Shown here one piece after another: positions 44,825 through 55,837 of a stretch of 64,000 nt of DNA (positions are counted from its first letter, which is position 1; the number at the start of each line of letters is the position of its first letter). Both the position numbers and the translations under genes were made by a program. The DNA is from Photorhabdus asymbiotica (lineage in GTDB: Bacteria > Pseudomonadota > Gammaproteobacteria > Enterobacterales > Enterobacteriaceae): the NCBI RefSeq assembly GCF_003634575.1, contig NZ_RBLJ01000003.1, forward strand, positions 248,001 through 312,000, given 5' to 3'. A model generated the notes under the pieces. That model was given only the letters and a program-made list of their open reading frames with translations. It had not been told where the DNA came from and did not search any database.

Positions 44825-45301
44825 CTAAAACCCTTCACTTAAACACTTTTTCAACATACTTTTAGAACATAATGCGAAAATTTAGATCAAAAAAATACTA
44901 CTTTCTGTTTTTTTAGGATAATTCTGTATAACCCACCCATCCAAACAGATTAAATTTCACACTGCCCCCTCCAAACATCAACCTGAATTAGCATGACATC
45001 GTATTGCAATAAAACAGCTTGATTGGATAATCCACCGATAAATAGGTATTTGATAAATAGAGAGAATCATATGAAAGGTCCGCACCATTTCACCAAAAAT
45101 TCATTTAGATAGATTACCCCGCCCATAGGACGTCAGGTCGATATGAGATGAAACTACTGATGGGTGTTTAGCTCTGTCAATATACAAATAGATTTATGAA
45201 TCACATTTCTAATCATTGACCGTATAAATTTAATCCCTGATGCAAAAACATAGTGAAAGAGTTAATTAATCAACTTACCTGAAGCAGTAGCATGATTAAC
45301 A
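44825..45301. other. AT-rich region upstream of cas3
   Basis: No gene seen. The AT-rich stretch 44825-44940 is where the cas operon promoter should be, possibly silenced by H-NS as in E. coli (inference). The rest holds no recognisable feature. Confidence 0.45.
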
Positions 45302-45416
45302 TATACCCAATAGATTTCAATTTGTAGCGCGGCGGCAAATGAACGAATCCCTAAGAGCATGGATAACTCTGTGACTGAGGTGAGTGAAAGCAGCAACTTG
45401 AAAGATGAAGAGTATA
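45302..45416. repeat. ERIC element, degenerate
   Basis: About 115 bp from tatacccaatag to gaagagtata. Several mutations and a missing stretch in the right arm (gaaagcagcaactt in place of the longer cagccaacaaag form). Confidence 0.8.
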
Positions 45417-45446
45417 AACGCTCTTGATTTAATCGAGTGAATACGA

Positions 45447-46802
45447 CTATCGGTGTTTTCCCTTCCATTGTTTAAACTGAGAAGGCCGAAGTCCATACCG
45501 CGCCAAAACACCTTCATGCAATCGCCGTAATTCCTCAATAACCAATGCTTTTAACGTGTCACGTTCAGATGAACTTAATTCATTGGAAATTAATTTATCT
45601 ATAACCTCGATCGAATCCATTTCCGGTGTCACGACAACCTGATAAACAATCCGCTTAATAGTATTTCTATATTGCAACCTTAACGGGTCTGGTTCAGTTA
45701 TTTCCTGTTTAAGAGCCAGATATTCTTGAGTAGAACGCTCGTAAGCCCATAAATAAAGATCTCGCAACAATTCAACTCTGGTCATTTCATAAATACCAAG
45801 CATTGCACGGCTATATGCCTCTTCTGGCACATCCAGAAAAGTCAATGGACATAGATTTGAACGAAGCAACGGCAAATTAGCCGCCAGGCGGGAAGTTCGT
45901 TTATTGATATCTGCAAAAGGTTGTAAATACGGCAAGTGGACCATTATAAAAAAGGATTGCTCAAATGGATCTGAGATAACTTGTGCTTTCGCCAGCAACG
46001 AATCCAAAATTTCACTAATATAGACCTCTCCTGATAACGGTCTGAAAACACTTTTTCCTATTTCAACCTGATGCTGACGGATACGCCCTTCATCTATAGG
46101 ATTGAACAGTAAATTTTCAGCTAATGTACTATGCAAATTGAGAATGGTATATCGGTTAAAATCAGCTTCCGCTATGCCATCAATAAGTAATTCAATAGCG
46201 GACTTATGGTTGAGGATCATTTGAGTTTCAATCGCATTTTTTCCTACCGCAGCTTTGCCATACTCAATTAATTCGATCGTATCTAATCGACTGTAAGTAT
46301 TCCCCTCCAAACGACTTGAAGCCCACGACAAATCAATGAGTAAACGATCCAGAATATCTCTACCATAAGTTCCCGCTGGTTGTGAGGTTTGTTTTGTATC
46401 TCCCATTCTCCGAAGCTGATTACGAATTGGAACTGACAGGTAATGAGTCACATTGGGTTCATACGATTCCAGAAACTCTCGTTGATAACCAACTGGCACC
46501 CTGACCTTCATGGGTTGATCAATATAACGGAGAATATCCTTACTATCTTCAGACAATGGAATATAGCTCGGGAAATTGCTGGATCTTTCTATTACTTGCT
46601 TCGATGTTTTTCTCGCAGAAATAACATAGCGACGACTTCGTCCCTCGCCCAAAGCGTGTACTTTTCCATTTCCAACAAGCTGTCCTAAACAACGTTGGAC
46701 AGTCCGTCTGGAAACAGAAGGATGCACAGCTAATAAATCCGAAACAGACATAGGTTGTGATGCAACACACAACGTCTGGTAAATATTGTTCATTAAGTTC
46801 AT
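45447..46802 (-). CDS. Fic-fold protein with N-terminal HTH, degenerate Fic motif
   Basis: A 451-residue protein. The N-terminal winged helix-turn-helix (residues about 15-60: VSDLLAVHPSVSRRTVQRCL) is followed by a Fic-fold domain whose motif reads QPFADINKRTSR (around residue 290). The HxFx(D/E)GNGRxxR signature has lost its catalytic His (now Gln) and the glycines of the anion-binding loop. This variant is common in a subgroup of HTH-Fic proteins and suggests it is not a normal AMP transferase; it may be a regulator using the Fic fold as a ligand sensor. Three copies of TGGCGCGATTAT lie directly upstream (46828-46892), suggesting autoregulation. Confidence 0.8.
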   Translation of the reverse strand: MNLMNNIYQTLCVASQPMSVSDLLAVHPSVSRRTVQRCLGQLVGNGKVHALGEGRSRRYVISARKTSKQVIERSSNFPSYIPLSEDSKDILRYIDQPMKVRVPVGYQREFLESYEPNVTHYLSVPIRNQLRRMGDTKQTSQPAGTYGRDILDRLLIDLSWASSRLEGNTYSRLDTIELIEYGKAAVGKNAIETQMILNHKSAIELLIDGIAEADFNRYTILNLHSTLAENLLFNPIDEGRIRQHQVEIGKSVFRPLSGEVYISEILDSLLAKAQVISDPFEQSFFIMVHLPYLQPFADINKRTSRLAANLPLLRSNLCPLTFLDVPEEAYSRAMLGIYEMTRVELLRDLYLWAYERSTQEYLALKQEITEPDPLRLQYRNTIKRIVYQVVVTPEMDSIEVIDKLISNELSSSERDTLKALVIEELRRLHEGVLARYGLRPSQFKQWKGKHR

Positions 46803-46827
46803 AGCGAAAGAGATTCCTGTGAAAATA

Positions 46828-46892
46828 TGGCGCGATTATGGCGCAATTCAGATAATCGCGCCACTTTTGTGCCAGTCAAATGGCGCGATTAT
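46828..46892. promoter_or_regulatory. Three 12-bp repeats, probable operator
   Basis: TGGCGCGATTAT occurs at 46828-46839 and 46881-46892, and inverted at 46852-46863. The first two form an inverted pair with a 12-base spacer. They lie between the HTH-Fic gene start and the end of fucA, so the HTH protein itself is the obvious candidate binder. Confidence 0.72.
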
Positions 46893-46915
46893 GATGACTG
46901 CCAGATAAAGTGATC

Positions 46916-47563
46916 TCATTCTTCAATTTTTAAGCCATATGTCTTAAATTTCTCAAGCACAATCGCTATTTCCTCTTGACTCAGAACAGGGACTGGATTT
47001 TGGATCACTAGGGTTTGTAAATACAGGCGAGCGAGTATTTCAACTTCATGTGCAAGCCACAGTGCTTTTTGTAAATTAACCTCACAAGCGATCATCCCAT
47101 GATGCTGTAATAAAATGGCTTTTCTATCTTTAAACCCATCAAATACATAGTCAGAGAGTTGTTTAGTACCAAATGTTGCATAAGGTACACAGGGAATAGA
47201 ATCGCCTCCCGCCGCCGCAATCATATAATGAATAGCCGGGATAGATTTATTTAAAATAGAAACCGCGACGCAATGAATTGCATGATTATGGATAACTGCA
47301 TTTGCATCGGGTCTGGCATGGTAGACCGCCTGATGAAAACGCCATTCACTAGAGGGAATCTTATGGTCCTCGTGTTGACCATTTTCATCTACATAGACAA
47401 TATGTGCTTCAGTCAATTGTTCATAAGGTATCCCTGTCGGAGTAATTAACATGCCATTTTTATAACGGACACTGACATTACCTGCCGTGCCTTGATTCAA
47501 TCCGAGTCGGGTCATTTCTAAACATGTATCAATAATTTCTCGAGATAATGTATTTCTTTTCAT
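46916..47563 (-). CDS. fucA: L-fuculose-1-phosphate aldolase
   Basis: A 215-residue class II aldolase that splits L-fuculose-1-phosphate to DHAP and L-lactaldehyde. Residues and numbering match E. coli FucA: E73 (catalytic), zinc ligands H92 and H94 in IHNHAIH, and H155 in LQHHGM. The N-terminal GLNQGTAGNVSVR is the phosphate-binding region. It is divergent from fucP-fucI-fucK-fucR, as fucA-fucO is in E. coli, but no fucO precedes or follows it here. Confidence 0.94.
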   Translation of the reverse strand: MKRNTLSREIIDTCLEMTRLGLNQGTAGNVSVRYKNGMLITPTGIPYEQLTEAHIVYVDENGQHEDHKIPSSEWRFHQAVYHARPDANAVIHNHAIHCVAVSILNKSIPAIHYMIAAAGGDSIPCVPYATFGTKQLSDYVFDGFKDRKAILLQHHGMIACEVNLQKALWLAHEVEILARLYLQTLVIQNPVPVLSQEEIAIVLEKFKTYGLKIEE

Positions 47564-47982
47564 TATTATTTACCCAATTTAAAATTGAATGATGAGATTC
47601 ACTCTTTATTTTTTGTATTACTTTGTTGTTTTTAAATAAACGTTTTAGTTAGTTTTTGTGATTAAGCTCAAATGTTTTTACTACTTTCTCTGTTTTTTAA
47701 ATATCTCTATTTATTTTTTTATTCCGTATTTTTCATTTCTAACTTAAACAGTCATTTATTGGCTTGATTGACCGTTTTTTTATAAAAAAAATCATACGGT
47801 CATTTTTATGACCAAATTAAATAAAAAGAAAAGATAGATAAACATCTGTAATAGGTTTATTTCAGTGATTAAGTTCACAGTTTAGCAGCCTGAATAAATA
47901 AATGTGATTTAGATCCTTTTTTCATCTCATAGATGACTAAAAATACTACTGCTTCTGGATCAGCTGTAATATAGAGGGTAAT
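47564..47982. promoter_or_regulatory. Divergent fuc control region
   Basis: A 419-bp intergenic region between fucA and fucP. A CRP-like site agtgattaagttcaca (47864-47879; TGA-N6-TCA) lies upstream of fucP, with a weaker half site at 47902-47907 (atgtga). An inverted pair gaccgt (47770-47775) and acggtc (47796-47801), with a further tgacc at 47809, could be the FucR operator. The rest is AT-rich. Confidence 0.5.
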
Positions 47983-49293
47983 ATGGATAACATATCGATA
48001 CAACCAAATATAGCTCGAGATAAGAAGAAAAACAGAGGTTACTTAATTCCTTTTGCTATTTTGTGCTCTCTCTTTTTTTTATGGGCTGTGGCAAGTAATT
48101 TAAATGATATATTATTGCCTCAGTTTCAAAAAGCGTTTACCTTAACAAACTTCCAAGCGGGATTAATCCAATCGGCATTTTATTTTGGTTATTTTATTAT
48201 TCCTATTCCTGCTGGCATATTAATGAAGAAGTTAAGTTATAAAGCGGGGATAATGACTGGATTATTGTTTTATATTGCTGGCGCTGCTCTTTTTTGGCCC
48301 GCGGCAAAAGCGATGAATTATACACTATTCCTGTTCGGGCTTTTTATTATCGCCGCTGGGTTAGGCTGCTTAGAAACAGCGGCTAACCCTTTCGTCACCG
48401 TGTTAGGACCCGAAGAAACGGGGCATTTTCGAATTAATCTGGCACAAACGTTTAATTCATTTGGCGCAATTATCGCCGTTGTTTTTGGGCAAAATTTGAT
48501 TTTATCTGACGTTCCCCATTTGCCCCAAGAAACACTTGATAAAATGACCGTTAAGCAACTTGATGCCTATAACCACAGCCTGGTCTTAGCGGTACAGTCT
48601 CCTTACATGATTATCGTTGCCGTCGTTTTAGTCATTGCCTTATTAGTTTTATTTACCAAATTTCCAGTAATACAAAGTGATGTACATAATAATCACAGCT
48701 CATTCTTTCAGTCTTTGGGACGTATTATCAAAATCAAGCATTGGCGCTGGGCGGTATTAGCCCAATTTTGCTATGTCGGTGCACAAACCGCTTGCTGGAG
48801 CTACCTTATACGTTATGCCATTGATGAAATTCCGGGGATAACTCCGGGGTATGCCGCCAATTACCTGACAGCAACAATGGTCTTTTTCTTTATTGGTCGA
48901 TCAAGTGGTACTTGGTTAGTTAAGCGGTTCGCTCCAGAAAAAGTACTGGCTTATTATGCCTCGATATCCATGATCCTTTGCATTATTTCCGCATTCGCAG
49001 GGGGATACATCGGCTTAATTGCATTGACTATTTGTAGCATGTTTATGTCTATTCAATACCCAACCATCTTCTCATTAGGCATTAAAGGATTAGGTCAGGA
49101 TACCAAATATGGCTCTTCATTAATTGTCATGACCATTGTCGGTGGCGGCATCGTAACGCCTATTATGGGATTTGTCAGTGATACTGTAGGCCATATTCCA
49201 ACTGCTGAGCTGGTCCCCGCCCTCTGTTTTGCTGTGATCTTGATTTTCGCAAAATTCCACGCCAATACGGCGCCTAGTAATTCGTTTAATTAA
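47983..49293 (+). CDS. fucP: L-fucose:H+ symporter
   Basis: A 436-residue, twelve-helix major facilitator of the FucP family (E. coli FucP has 438). The first helix region has [18 protein letters not shown], with the acidic residue matching the proton/sugar residue D46 of E. coli; the helix-4 segment [15 protein letters not shown] carries the matching E135. It imports L-fucose with a proton. Ribosome site agagggta. First gene of the + strand fuc operon; fucI follows after 13 bases. Confidence 0.94.
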   Translation: MDNISIQPNIARDKKKNRGYLIPFAILCSLFFLWAVASNLNDILLPQFQKAFTLTNFQAGLIQSAFYFGYFIIPIPAGILMKKLSYKAGIMTGLLFYIAGAALFWPAAKAMNYTLFLFGLFIIAAGLGCLETAANPFVTVLGPEETGHFRINLAQTFNSFGAIIAVVFGQNLILSDVPHLPQETLDKMTVKQLDAYNHSLVLAVQSPYMIIVAVVLVIALLVLFTKFPVIQSDVHNNHSSFFQSLGRIIKIKHWRWAVLAQFCYVGAQTACWSYLIRYAIDEIPGITPGYAANYLTATMVFFFIGRSSGTWLVKRFAPEKVLAYYASISMILCIISAFAGGYIGLIALTICSMFMSIQYPTIFSLGIKGLGQDTKYGSSLIVMTIVGGGIVTPIMGFVSDTVGHIPTAELVPALCFAVILIFAKFHANTAPSNSFN

Positions 49294-49306
49294 AGAGGCA
49301 AATAAC

Positions 49307-51085
49307 ATGAAAAAGCATATGAATCTACCTAAGATTGGTATTCGCCCAGTTATTGATGGTCGTCGTCTGGGGGTACGTGAATCACTCGAAGAGCAAACCA
49401 TGAATATGGCAAAAGCGACAGCTAATTTATTAACTCAACATATTTGCCATACTTGTGGTACCCCTGTTGAATGCGTTATTGCCGATTCGTGCATTGCCGG
49501 TCTTGCTGAATCTGCCGCTTGTGATGAAAAATTCAGCACATTAAATGTTGGTCTAACCGTGACTGTCACACCATGTTGGTGTTATGGCAGTGAAACAGTA
49601 GATATGGTACCAACCAGACCGAAAGCTATCTGGGGTTTTAATGGGACTGAACGTCCCGGTGCAGTCTATCTTGCCGCAGCTTTAGCGGCTCACGCGCAAA
49701 AAGGTATCCCCGCTTTTTCTATATACGGACATGAAGTTCAAGATACTGATGACCCGCACATTCCTGATGATGTTAAAGAAAAATTGCTACGATTTGCACG
49801 GGCTGGATTAGCTGTTGCCAGTATGAAAGGAAAAACTTATCTCGCTGTTGGCGGTGTCTCAATGGGCATCGCAGGCTCAATTGTTGATCATAACTTTTTT
49901 GAATCCTGGCTTGGTATGAAAGTCCAATCTGTTGATATGACTGAATTACGCCGTCGGATTGATAAGCAAATATATGATGAAGAGGAACTTGAACTCGCTT
50001 TATCTTGGGCAGATAAGTATTTTCAATATGGTGAAGACCTGAATGCTGAACAATATCGCCGTTCACCAGAAAATCATCGTCAAATTCTGCGCGAAAGTCT
50101 ACTTATGGCTATCTGTATTCGTGACATGATGCAAGGAAATCCAACACTGAAAGTTAAAGGGTACAGCGAAGAAGCTCTCGGCTACAATGCGATTGTCGCA
50201 GGCTTCCAGGGACAACGTCACTGGACAGATCAATACCCTAATGGCGATATGGCAGAAGCCATTTTAAATAGTTCATTCGACTGGAACGGCATTCGTCAGC
50301 CATTGATGATTGCAACAGAAAATGACAGTCTAAATGGCATTGCGATGTTATTTGGTCATCTGTTAACAGGCACAGCCCAGATTTTTGCTGATGTTCGCAC
50401 TTTTTGGTCTCCAGAATCTGTTGAACGTGTCACGGGTCAAAAACTTACGGGACCGGCAGAAAATGGGGTGATCCATCTCATTAATTCAGGTTCTGCAACA
50501 TTGGATGGAACCTGTTGTCAAAAAGACGAGCAGGGTCACCCTACAATGAAACCTCACTGGGAAATTACCGAAGAGGAAATGAATGCCTGTCTGGCTGCAA
50601 CGCAATGGTATCCAGCAATCCATGAATATTTCAGAGGTGGAGGATTCTCCTCCAAATTCTTAACGAAAGGGGGCGTTCCTTTCACCATGAGTCGGGTCAA
50701 TATGATTAAAGGTCTTGGTCCTGTCCTGCAAATAGCTGAAGGCTGGAGTGCAGAATTGCCCAAAGATATTCACGACGTTCTGGATAAACGCACCAATGAA
50801 ACCTGGCCCACAACCTGGTTTGTTCCACGGTTAACCGGTAAAGGCGCCTTTAAAGACGTCTATTCTGTTATGGCGAATTGGGGAGCTAATCACGGCGTAC
50901 TTTCTATTGGTCATGTTGGCGCAGACTTCATTACATTAGCAGCAATGCTAAGAATCCCAGTTTGTATGCATAACGTGGATGAAAAAGCCATTTATCGTCC
51001 TGCTTCATGGAGTGCGCATGGTATGGACCCTGAAGGTTCAGATTACCGAGCCTGCCAAAACTATGGCCCTCTCTATAAGCAATAA
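49307..51085 (+). CDS. fucI: L-fucose isomerase
   Basis: A 592-residue enzyme (591 in E. coli) converting L-fucose to L-fuculose with a Mn2+ ion in a hexameric complex. It begins [20 protein letters not shown] as in the family. The metal-site regions are visible: the Glu in ATENDSLNG, the Asp in IFADVRTFW, and the His in [32 protein letters not shown] is also conserved. It lies between fucP and fucK. Confidence 0.96.
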   Translation: MKKHMNLPKIGIRPVIDGRRLGVRESLEEQTMNMAKATANLLTQHICHTCGTPVECVIADSCIAGLAESAACDEKFSTLNVGLTVTVTPCWCYGSETVDMVPTRPKAIWGFNGTERPGAVYLAAALAAHAQKGIPAFSIYGHEVQDTDDPHIPDDVKEKLLRFARAGLAVASMKGKTYLAVGGVSMGIAGSIVDHNFFESWLGMKVQSVDMTELRRRIDKQIYDEEELELALSWADKYFQYGEDLNAEQYRRSPENHRQILRESLLMAICIRDMMQGNPTLKVKGYSEEALGYNAIVAGFQGQRHWTDQYPNGDMAEAILNSSFDWNGIRQPLMIATENDSLNGIAMLFGHLLTGTAQIFADVRTFWSPESVERVTGQKLTGPAENGVIHLINSGSATLDGTCCQKDEQGHPTMKPHWEITEEEMNACLAATQWYPAIHEYFRGGGFSSKFLTKGGVPFTMSRVNMIKGLGPVLQIAEGWSAELPKDIHDVLDKRTNETWPTTWFVPRLTGKGAFKDVYSVMANWGANHGVLSIGHVGADFITLAAMLRIPVCMHNVDEKAIYRPASWSAHGMDPEGSDYRACQNYGPLYKQ

Positions 51086-51136
51086 TTGCTGTTGGCGGTA
51101 CCCATTGTGCCGCCGCTATCCATGACAGGAGATCGC

Positions 51137-52576
51137 ATGACTCAAAATGCCATTTTAGTTTTAGATTGTGGAGCGACGAATGTGCGGGCTATTGCGATTG
51201 ATCCACAGGGTAATGTGATTGCAAAAGAATCAACACTAAATACCAGTGAGCCTGATAAGACCAATCCTGACTGGCATCTATGGCCACTGGATGCCATTTT
51301 AGGGCGGCTAGCGAGCTGTTGTCGTGTGATTATCCCTAAATTATCAGGTTATAAGATACACGCAGTCACAGTGACAACCTTTGGTGTTGACGGAACACTG
51401 GTCAACGCAAAGGGTGACTTACTATATCCAATAATTAGTTGGAAATGTCCACGCACGATCCCTATTGTTGAAAATATTGCTCGTTACTTCTCTGCTGAGA
51501 AATTACAAACGATATCCGGTGTCGGGCAATTTAATTTTAATACACTTTATAAGCTAATCTGGTTAAAAGAAAACTATCCTACCCTTTTAAATCAAGCTCA
51601 TGCTTGGTTATTTATCTCTTCTTTAATCAATTATCGCTTAACCGGAGTGATGTCTACTGACAGAACCATGGCCGGAACCAGCCAGTTACTCAATATTCAT
51701 CATGATCAGTTTAGTGAAGAAATTTTAGATACGATTTCTATTTCGGCGTATTTATTTCCTAAACTCGTTTCTGCTGGCGAACCAATTGGCAATTTAACAC
51801 CAGCAGCAGCCAGAAAGTTAAACTTGCCTTCAGGAATCCCGGTTATTTCTTCTGGACATGACACACAATTTGCTTTATTTGGCTCAGGCGCTGATTTAAA
51901 TCAACCCATCTTATCTTCGGGCACCTGGGAAATTCTGATGGTACGCACCCCTCATGTGAATACCCATATTTTACCTCATTACGTGGGTTCCACTTGTGAA
52001 TTGGACGCGAGAAAAGGACTCTTTAACCCAGGATTGCAATGGCTGGCTTCCGGGGTACTTGAATGGATACGACAACTTTTCTGGAAAGATATTCCCCCTT
52101 CAGAAGCCTATCCCCAAATGATCCATGAAGCTCTATCGGTGCCTCCTGGTTCGAATAACTTAAGCATGAATTGTCATTTATTAACCTCTAAAGCGGGATG
52201 GTGTGGAATAACATTGAATACTGAGCGCCGTCATTTTTATCGCGCCGCATTAGAAGCTTTGGGATATCAATTAAAACAAAACCTGTCTCTTTTAGAAAAA
52301 ATAAGCAGATTTCATGCTAAAGAATTAGTGTTAGTAGGTGGAGGTAGCCGAAATCATCTCTGGAATCAAATAAAAGCAGATATTCTAAACCTACCAATAA
52401 AAGTACTTAATGAAACAGAGACGACGGTACTAGGCGCGTCTTTCTTTGCCTGGTCTGGCGCAGGTTATTATGAATCGTCGGAAAAAGCCCGTGAACAATT
52501 TGCTTATCACTATGAACTTTATACACCCGGCGAACATCAAGCAGCTTATGATTCATTAGCCCAAGATTTTATATAA
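51137..52576 (+). CDS. fucK: L-fuculokinase
   Basis: A 479-residue FGGY-family sugar kinase phosphorylating L-fuculose at C1. The start at 51137 ([18 protein letters not shown]) is supported by the ribosome site caggaga and by homology; the frame is open for 17 more codons upstream without support. The phosphate-1 loop is [12 protein letters not shown], the middle has [12 protein letters not shown] and SSGTWE, and the C-terminal [10 protein letters not shown] is the adenosine motif. It follows fucI by about 50 bases. No fucU (fucose mutarotase) lies between it and fucR. Confidence 0.94.
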   Translation: MTQNAILVLDCGATNVRAIAIDPQGNVIAKESTLNTSEPDKTNPDWHLWPLDAILGRLASCCRVIIPKLSGYKIHAVTVTTFGVDGTLVNAKGDLLYPIISWKCPRTIPIVENIARYFSAEKLQTISGVGQFNFNTLYKLIWLKENYPTLLNQAHAWLFISSLINYRLTGVMSTDRTMAGTSQLLNIHHDQFSEEILDTISISAYLFPKLVSAGEPIGNLTPAAARKLNLPSGIPVISSGHDTQFALFGSGADLNQPILSSGTWEILMVRTPHVNTHILPHYVGSTCELDARKGLFNPGLQWLASGVLEWIRQLFWKDIPPSEAYPQMIHEALSVPPGSNNLSMNCHLLTSKAGWCGITLNTERRHFYRAALEALGYQLKQNLSLLEKISRFHAKELVLVGGGSRNHLWNQIKADILNLPIKVLNETETTVLGASFFAWSGAGYYESSEKAREQFAYHYELYTPGEHQAAYDSLAQDFI

Positions 52577-52588
52577 AGAGATTCCCCT

Positions 52589-53290
52589 ATGAGAAATGAG
52601 CGTCATCAAAGAATTATGGATCTTCTCCATCAACATGAATCATTGACAACGACTGAACTTGCCCAAGTTTTACACGTAAGTAGAGAAACAATACGTCGAG
52701 ATCTGCGATTGCTTCAGGAGCATGGTCGTCTTCTGCGTTTACATGGAAGAGCAAAAAGCTTAAACAGAGAAACACTAGATAATGGAGACCCTTTTAGCAT
52801 CCGAGCTAAAAGCCATTTTTCGAGTAAATCGCTTATTGCTAAGCAAGCTGTGACTTGGATAAGCGAAGGAATGATCATTGCACTTGATGCAAGTTCAACT
52901 TGTTGGTATTTAGCAAAACAACTCCCTGATATTAATATCACTGTTTTTACGAATAGCATTCGTATTTGTCATGAATTATCAAAGAGAAAAAATATTCAAT
53001 TAATCAGTTTAGGGGGAGTTCTTCATCGTAAATATGCTTGTTACATTAGTTCATCACTTATTGCACAATTAAAAAATTTAGAGATCGATCTCTTCATTTT
53101 TTCCTGTGACGGCATTGATGTAAATGGCGATTTATGGGATTCGAATATTGATAACGCAGCATACAAAGAGATTCTTATAAAACGAGCATTACAATCAATT
53201 TTATTAATTGATAAAAGCAAAACTAACCGAAAAAGTGAAATTAAAATAGAAAATCATGGAAATATCACTGATATAATATCGAATGACTAA
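52589..53290 (+). CDS. fucR: DeoR-family regulator of fucose genes
   Basis: A 233-residue DeoR-type regulator: an N-terminal HTH (residues about 6-57, LTTTELAQVLHVSRETIRRDLRLL in parts) and a C-terminal sugar-phosphate sensing domain with DASSTCWYLAKQL and a typical LISLGGVLH. In E. coli FucR activates the fuc genes with fuculose-1-phosphate as inducer; the same is inferred here. It is the last gene of the operon, 12 bases after fucK. Confidence 0.88.
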   Translation: MRNERHQRIMDLLHQHESLTTTELAQVLHVSRETIRRDLRLLQEHGRLLRLHGRAKSLNRETLDNGDPFSIRAKSHFSSKSLIAKQAVTWISEGMIIALDASSTCWYLAKQLPDINITVFTNSIRICHELSKRKNIQLISLGGVLHRKYACYISSSLIAQLKNLEIDLFIFSCDGIDVNGDLWDSNIDNAAYKEILIKRALQSILLIDKSKTNRKSEIKIENHGNITDIISND

Positions 53291-53308
53291 ATGGTAGTTG
53301 TTAACTGT

Positions 53309-53435
53309 TATACCCTATGGATTTCAAGATGCATCGCGACGGCCAGGGAACTAATCCTCGGGAGCATAGATAACTATGTGACTGGGGTGAGTGAGTGCAG
53401 CCAACAAAGAGGCAACTTGAAAGATGACGGGTATA
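53309..53435. repeat. ERIC element, 127 bp
   Basis: From tataccctatgg to acgggtata, 18 bases after the fucR stop. Confidence 0.9.
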
Positions 53436-53861
53436 TAATCCTTCCTGATATTTTCACATAATAAGTCTGATACTGGTTTCCATGGGCCTTTATAGCTAAT
53501 AGATTTTAAAATCAAAACAAAATTTACAAATTAATACCAGACTCCATCAATATCAGCTGATAAAGCAATCAAGTCATTAGTTCATTTAAGTTGTTATAAG
53601 TAAACCATTAGTAAATATGATTGCAAATAAATTCACTAAATAATTCAATTTTTTCATTAAAAATTTTTATTTTCATTGTTCATTTCCTGTATCTGGCTAT
53701 TATTTCACATGGAAACAAAATAATTATTATACAAATATATTGCAAATAGAAACACAGAGTGATTTTCAAATAAAAAACAGTTTATATTTAATTAATTATC
53801 TTTGAACAATTACATGTAAAAAACATATCAACACACGGCGTTTATAATATATAATTATATT
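53436..53861. promoter_or_regulatory. Upstream region of lectin gene 1 with conserved -10
   Basis: AT-rich. A segment near its right end, acacacggcg then TATAAT (53843-53848), is repeated before the other two lectin genes (acacatggag at 55641-55650, then TATAAT 55654-55659; acacat at 57257-57262, then TATAAT 57270-57275). No clear -35 accompanies it, so an activator may be needed. Confidence 0.6.
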
Positions 53862-53988
53862 TATACCCTATGGATTTCAAGATGCATCGCGACGGCAAAG
53901 GAGCGAATCCCCGGGAGCATAGATAACTATGTGACTGGGGTGAGTGAGTGCAGCCAACAAAGAGGCAACTTGAAAGATGACGGGTATA
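53862..53988. repeat. ERIC element within the leader of lectin gene 1
   Basis: A 127-bp copy between the conserved -10 and the ATG at 54112. Without it, the distance from the -10 to the ATG would be about 139 bases; in the other two lectin genes it is 178-179. Confidence 0.9.
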
Positions 53989-54111
53989 TTTGATGATCTA
54001 TTGTTCATAAATCAGCATCAAATAAAATATTAGCCTAACAAAGCAATTATCTTGCGTATTAAATGGTTATTTAGTGAATCTGAAAGATTATTTTTTTAAT
54101 GAGGCGTATAT

Positions 54112-55203
54112 ATGAAAATAAATTCGGCTGAAACATTAAATCTATATAATACTGAATACTCGATAAACGCATTATCCGGAGTTGTCTCGCTGGGAAAAAA
54201 TGCAGATAATCGGCTCGAAATTTTCGGTGTAGGCACTGACAATGCCGTGTGGCACAATTGGCAAACGGTATCAGATACAAGCTCCACCTTATACGGCTGG
54301 TATTCACTCCGGGGAACAGCGACTAGCAAACCTGCCGTTCACATCAATTCAGACGGTCGATTGGAAGTATTCGTTCGAAGCACAGATAATGCACTATGGC
54401 ATAACTGGCAATTCTCTCCCAATTCCGGTTGGGCAGGCTGGTGCTCTTTAGGTGGCTCGCTCACCAGCGACCCGGTGGTAGTATGTGCTAACTACGATGG
54501 TCGGCTTGAAGTCTTTGCACGCAGCAGTGATAACGCACTCTGGCACATCAAGCAAACAGCTCCCCATTCCTCTCCATGGTCAAGCTGGCAATCGCTAGGT
54601 GGCGTGCTCACCAGCAACCCAGCAGTATATGCCTATCCCGGTGGGCGACTTGAGATTTTTGCACGTGGCACCGATAACGCACTCTGGCACATCTGGCAAA
54701 CAGAACACGCGGGTCCATGGTCCACATGGGAATCATTAAATGGCGAGATCACCAGCGAACCAGTGCTCATCAGTAACGCCGATGGGCGGCTTGAGATTTT
54801 TGCGCGCGGCACCGATAACGCACTCTGGCATGTCTGGCAAAAAACATACGCTGGTCAATGGTCGAATTGGGAGTCGCTAGGTGGCACGCTCACCAGCAAC
54901 CCAGCGGTAGAAGTCAACACTGACGGTCGTCTAGAGGTTTTTGTGCGTAACGCCAATAATTCAGTCGGGCACATCTGGCAGACGGAAGCCCATTCAGGTC
55001 CATGGTCTGACTGGGCCTCATTAGGTGGCGCGATTACCAGCGCGCCAGTCGTAATGAAAAGCTCCTCCGGTCGGTTTAACCTCTTTGCACGCGGTACTGA
55101 TAACACACTCTGGCTCATCCAGCAAAACACACCATCCAAACCATCGTGGGATACTTGGTGCTCCATTGGCGGCATCTTGATCGACGCTTCCGCGGCCAAA
55201 TAG
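54112..55203 (+). CDS. PLL-type seven-bladed beta-propeller lectin, copy 1
   Basis: A 363-residue protein built of seven repeats of about 48 residues, each with a variation of DGRLEVFARGTDNALWHIWQT followed by SSWQSLGGxxTSNPAV (given in parts). This is the pattern of Photorhabdus PLL lectins, seven-bladed propellers whose sites between blades bind L-fucose and O-methylated sugars. No signal peptide is visible. The first blade reads IFGVGTDNAVWHNWQT; blade 6 has VGH for LWH and blade 7 LWL, so those sites may be altered. The fucose link fits the neighbouring fuc operon. Confidence 0.88.
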   Translation: MKINSAETLNLYNTEYSINALSGVVSLGKNADNRLEIFGVGTDNAVWHNWQTVSDTSSTLYGWYSLRGTATSKPAVHINSDGRLEVFVRSTDNALWHNWQFSPNSGWAGWCSLGGSLTSDPVVVCANYDGRLEVFARSSDNALWHIKQTAPHSSPWSSWQSLGGVLTSNPAVYAYPGGRLEIFARGTDNALWHIWQTEHAGPWSTWESLNGEITSEPVLISNADGRLEIFARGTDNALWHVWQKTYAGQWSNWESLGGTLTSNPAVEVNTDGRLEVFVRNANNSVGHIWQTEAHSGPWSDWASLGGAITSAPVVMKSSSGRFNLFARGTDNTLWLIQQNTPSKPSWDTWCSIGGILIDASAAK

Positions 55204-55837
55204 TCTGAAAGGTCCCAGTTTCGTACAAGACAAATGTAACCTTCAGCCCGATGCAAAAAAAATCTTCACTGTGCCGCATCGGGCCTGCGGTATCTCATTT
55301 GCTAGAATTAACCCAATATTCGACACAAAAATCCAATAAAAATTTAAATTCACACACATTACTTTGATGACAAAAGTCTATTTTGTCTATCCAGAACAGA
55401 GTCTTAGCTAAATATTCTCAGAAAACAATTTCAAACAAAGCATCCATTTCATAGAACATTCATAAATTAAAATCTTTGTTTTTTTAATCTCCAGTCTGCA
55501 AGCTATGCGTTTTCGTAAAATTTAGATGATAATTATAAAGATACATTTCGAAATATAAGCAAAAAGAAATTTTAAAACAGCAAAACAATTCATAAATAAC
55601 TTTTTATTTTTAAATAACAGCCTGTAAAAAATATATATAAACACATGGAGTTTTATAATGTAGCATCACATTCACCAGACACCTTTACGGATCATAAACA
55701 AACATCAAACAGAATATTAATCATTTCTTTAAAGAATAAAGCATGAAAGTGCGAATATGAATTCAAAGAATTAAATACCTTGCTTATTAAATGACTATTT
55801 TAGTGAACCCCAAAAATTATTTCTAAAGAGAATATAT
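55204..55837. promoter_or_regulatory. Region between lectin genes 1 and 2
   Basis: The first part carries the pairable gcccgatgcaaaaaaaatcttcactgtgccgcatcgggc (arms gcccgatgc, 55247-55255, and gcatcgggc, 55276-55284), a likely terminator for gene 1. The second part is AT-rich with the conserved TATAAT at 55654-55659 and a 179-base leader to gene 2. The leader end (cttgcttattaaatgactatttagtgaa-like) is conserved between the genes. Confidence 0.6.
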
